A DNA stretch of 7,364 nucleotides, from assembly GCA_945485605.1 (NCBI GenBank), contig CALYSG010000092.1:1-7364 (forward strand). Direction: 5' to 3'. This document shows, in pieces, positions 5,998 to 7,364 of this stretch (the stretch's first letter is position 1; every line of letters begins with the position of its first letter). The DNA is from an uncultured Clostridia bacterium (GTDB lineage: Bacteria; Bacillota; Clostridia; Oscillospirales; CAG-272). Position numbers and translations under genes: made by a program. Below the pieces are notes generated by a model. The model made no database searches and was not told the origin of the DNA. It was given only the letters and a program-made list of their open reading frames with translations.

Positions 5998-6032
5998 AAA
6001 AAAGCCGCATATGCGGCTTTTTTTCAGTCGGT
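5989..6032. terminator. Bidirectional intrinsic terminator, 44-nt perfect palindrome
   Basis: Positions 5989-6010 and 6011-6032 are exact reverse complements (22 bp arms, no spacer). The core is GCCGC-ATAT-GCGGC, flanked by seven A on the left (5997-6003) and seven T on the right (6018-6024). Read from either side this gives a GC-rich hairpin followed by a U-tract, so it should stop both the PAP2 transcript and the murA transcript. The PAP2 stop codon TGA (5995-5997) lies inside the left arm, and the murA stop (6033-6035) abuts the right arm. Confidence 0.92.
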
Positions 6033-7325
6033 TTAATCTTCGTTGAAGATGTGCACGGCATAGCCTATATCTTCTATGTCCGCGCCGAGCGCTCGGAAAT
6101 TATTTACGATATTTGCATATCCGCGCTGTATTGACTCCACATCGGTTATGACGGTCTCACCCTCTGCGGCAAGTCCGGCGATTATCATAGCTGCACCTGC
6201 GCGAAGGTCGACAGCCTTGACCGTAGCACCGGAGAGACGGTTAACACCTGCGATCCTTGCGGTCTTTCCGTTTATGTTTATCACGGCTCCCATCTTCCGA
6301 AGCTCGTCAACATACCTGAACCGCTGTTCAAATACGGTTTCGTTCATTTCACTGACTCCGTCACATGTCGTGAAGAGTGCCGAAAACTGCGGGTGCATAT
6401 CTGTCGGGAAACCGGGATAAGGCGCAGTCTTTATATTCACGGCACGAAGTCTTTTGTTAACCGTAACCGTGATCGCATCGTCATCCTCCTCAATGAACGC
6501 ACCCATCTCGGAGAGCTTTGAGGAAATTATATCCATATGCTTCGGTATTATGTTTTCAACCCTTACGCAGCCTCCGGTCGCGGCAACGGCAGCCATATAT
6601 GTACCCGCCTCGATCATATCGGGTATTATCGTATAACAGTCACACCCGTGAAGCTCCCTAACGCCTCGGATCTTAATTGTATCAGTACCCGCACCCGATA
6701 TGTTAGCTCCGCAGGTGTTAAGGAAGTTTGCCACGTCAACTATATGCGGTTCTCTCGCCGCACCTTCAAGTACCGTCACACCTTCGGCGCGCACGGCGGC
6801 TATCATCGCGTTTATCGTCGCTCCGACCGACACGATATCAAAATATACCGTTGCGCCTCTGAGACCTTCCGGAGCGCTGCAGGTGATTCTCTTGTCATCC
6901 GAAACAACATCCGCCCCGAGAGTTCTGAACGCCTTCTCGTGTTGATCTATTGGTCGCTTACCGAAATTGCACCCTCCGGGCAAAGCTACGCTCGAATGTC
7001 CGAACCGACCGAGCTCGGCACCGGCAAGGTATATCGATCCGCGTATCTTCGCTACCATGTCGTCAGGCGCACTGCATGGTTTTATATTTGCGGAATTGAT
7101 TCTGACGGTCGTCTGAAAAATATCGGTGAATTCGACCTCAGCCCCCATCTCTCGGATTATCTCGAGTGCCATGAGGACATCGTTCACGGGCGGAATGTTT
7201 TCGATAATACATTCCGCACCGGTGACTATGCTCGAAAAAACGATCGGCAGAGCGGCATTTTTCATTCCGCTGATCGATACTGTACCGTTCAGTCGCTTGC
7301 CGCCGTTTATAACAATTCTATCCAT
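6033..7325 (-). CDS. murA: UDP-N-acetylglucosamine 1-carboxyvinyltransferase MurA
   Basis: MurA transfers the enolpyruvyl group of phosphoenolpyruvate to UDP-GlcNAc, the first committed step of peptidoglycan synthesis, in the cytosol. From the chosen ATG the protein has 430 residues, within the family range. Visible landmarks are K22 in SGMKNAALPI, the catalytic-loop cysteine C119 in LPGGCNFGKRP (115-125), D309 in PGFPTDMHPQF (304-313), R375 in DLRAGA and R401 in QRGYANI. Because the loop residue is Cys and not Asp, the enzyme should be of the fosfomycin-sensitive kind. A GTG six codons upstream (7343) is in frame but lacks a spaced ribosome binding site, whereas the ATG at 7325 has AAGGA 8 nt upstream. 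Many Firmicutes carry two paralogues (MurA and MurZ), and which one this is cannot be settled from one copy. Confidence 0.96.
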   Translation of the reverse strand: MDRIVINGGKRLNGTVSISGMKNAALPIVFSSIVTGAECIIENIPPVNDVLMALEIIREMGAEVEFTDIFQTTVRINSANIKPCSAPDDMVAKIRGSIYLAGAELGRFGHSSVALPGGCNFGKRPIDQHEKAFRTLGADVVSDDKRITCSAPEGLRGATVYFDIVSVGATINAMIAAVRAEGVTVLEGAAREPHIVDVANFLNTCGANISGAGTDTIKIRGVRELHGCDCYTIIPDMIEAGTYMAAVAATGGCVRVENIIPKHMDIISSKLSEMGAFIEEDDDAITVTVNKRLRAVNIKTAPYPGFPTDMHPQFSALFTTCDGVSEMNETVFEQRFRYVDELRKMGAVININGKTARIAGVNRLSGATVKAVDLRAGAAMIIAGLAAEGETVITDVESIQRGYANIVNNFRALGADIEDIGYAVHIFNED

Positions 7326-7333
7326 AAGCAAAT

Positions 7334-7338
7334 TCCTT
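7334..7338 (-). promoter_or_regulatory. Ribosome binding site fixing the murA start
   Basis: AAGGA on the minus strand lies 8 nt before ATG 7325. It favours this start over the in-frame GTG at 7343, which it would place upstream of the binding site. Confidence 0.65.
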
Positions 7339-7364
7339 TGCACCTGTTCTCATAGCAATATTAT

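Noticed and set aside
7326..7343. GTG start of murA six codons upstream
   Set aside because: The added residues precede the conserved first strand, the GTG has no spaced ribosome binding site, and the AAGGA upstream of ATG 7325 would fall inside the longer coding region.
6537..7355. A 272-codon open frame on the plus strand across murA
   Set aside because: It lies wholly antisense to a clearly conserved murA, its product is rich in Arg, Ser, Tyr and His without domain motifs, and it has no spaced ribosome binding site that I can see. It reflects the codon bias of murA.
7356..7364. ATAATATTG at the right edge on the minus strand as the murA -10 box
   Set aside because: A TATAAT could be completed by the next base outside the window and the distance to murA would fit, but neither the full box nor a -35 can be seen.

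Overview
The window looks like chromosomal housekeeping DNA from a low-to-mid GC Gram-positive bacterium, most likely a Clostridia member of the Ruminococcaceae/Oscillospiraceae type. The reasons are the two-ATPase ECF transporter core followed by truA, strong GGAG-type ribosome binding sites, TTG starts, frequent ATA isoleucine codons and the family flavour of every protein. The genus is inference. No mobile element, CRISPR array, tRNA, rRNA or riboswitch was seen.

Left part (about 1-4970, minus strand): one tightly packed probable operon, transcribed right to left from a near-consensus promoter at 4940-4968. Its order is ruvC (Holliday junction resolvase), a COG1092-type SAM-dependent methyltransferase, ecfA1, ecfA2, ecfT (the energising core of a group II ECF vitamin/metal transporter) and truA (tRNA pseudouridine synthase). 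Gaps are 16 and 18 nt, then overlaps of 4, 1 and 1 nt. Both ATPase genes start with TTG. No S component (substrate-binding subunit) is present, so the transported substrate cannot be named. After truA, with no terminator visible, come a 45-codon GTG-initiated ORF with a good ribosome binding site and an overlapping reading frame that runs off the left edge. Neither is recognised.

Middle (4898-5052): a 155-nt divergent intergenic region with two back-to-back sigma-A-type promoters, each with 17-nt spacing and an extended -10. One drives the ruvC operon and the other a membrane phosphatase.

Right part: a PAP2-family membrane phosphatase on the plus strand (5053-5997) converges on murA on the minus strand (6033-7325), the first committed enzyme of peptidoglycan synthesis. 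The two share a 44-nt perfectly symmetrical palindrome that should terminate transcription in both directions. A PAP2 enzyme beside murA would fit lipid-carrier recycling for wall synthesis, but that is an inference.

I found no convincing new multi-gene system. The points most worth a second look are the unrecognised sequence after truA, the shared palindromic terminator with a stop codon inside it, the paired TTG starts of the ATPases, and the ECF-truA block attached to ruvC.
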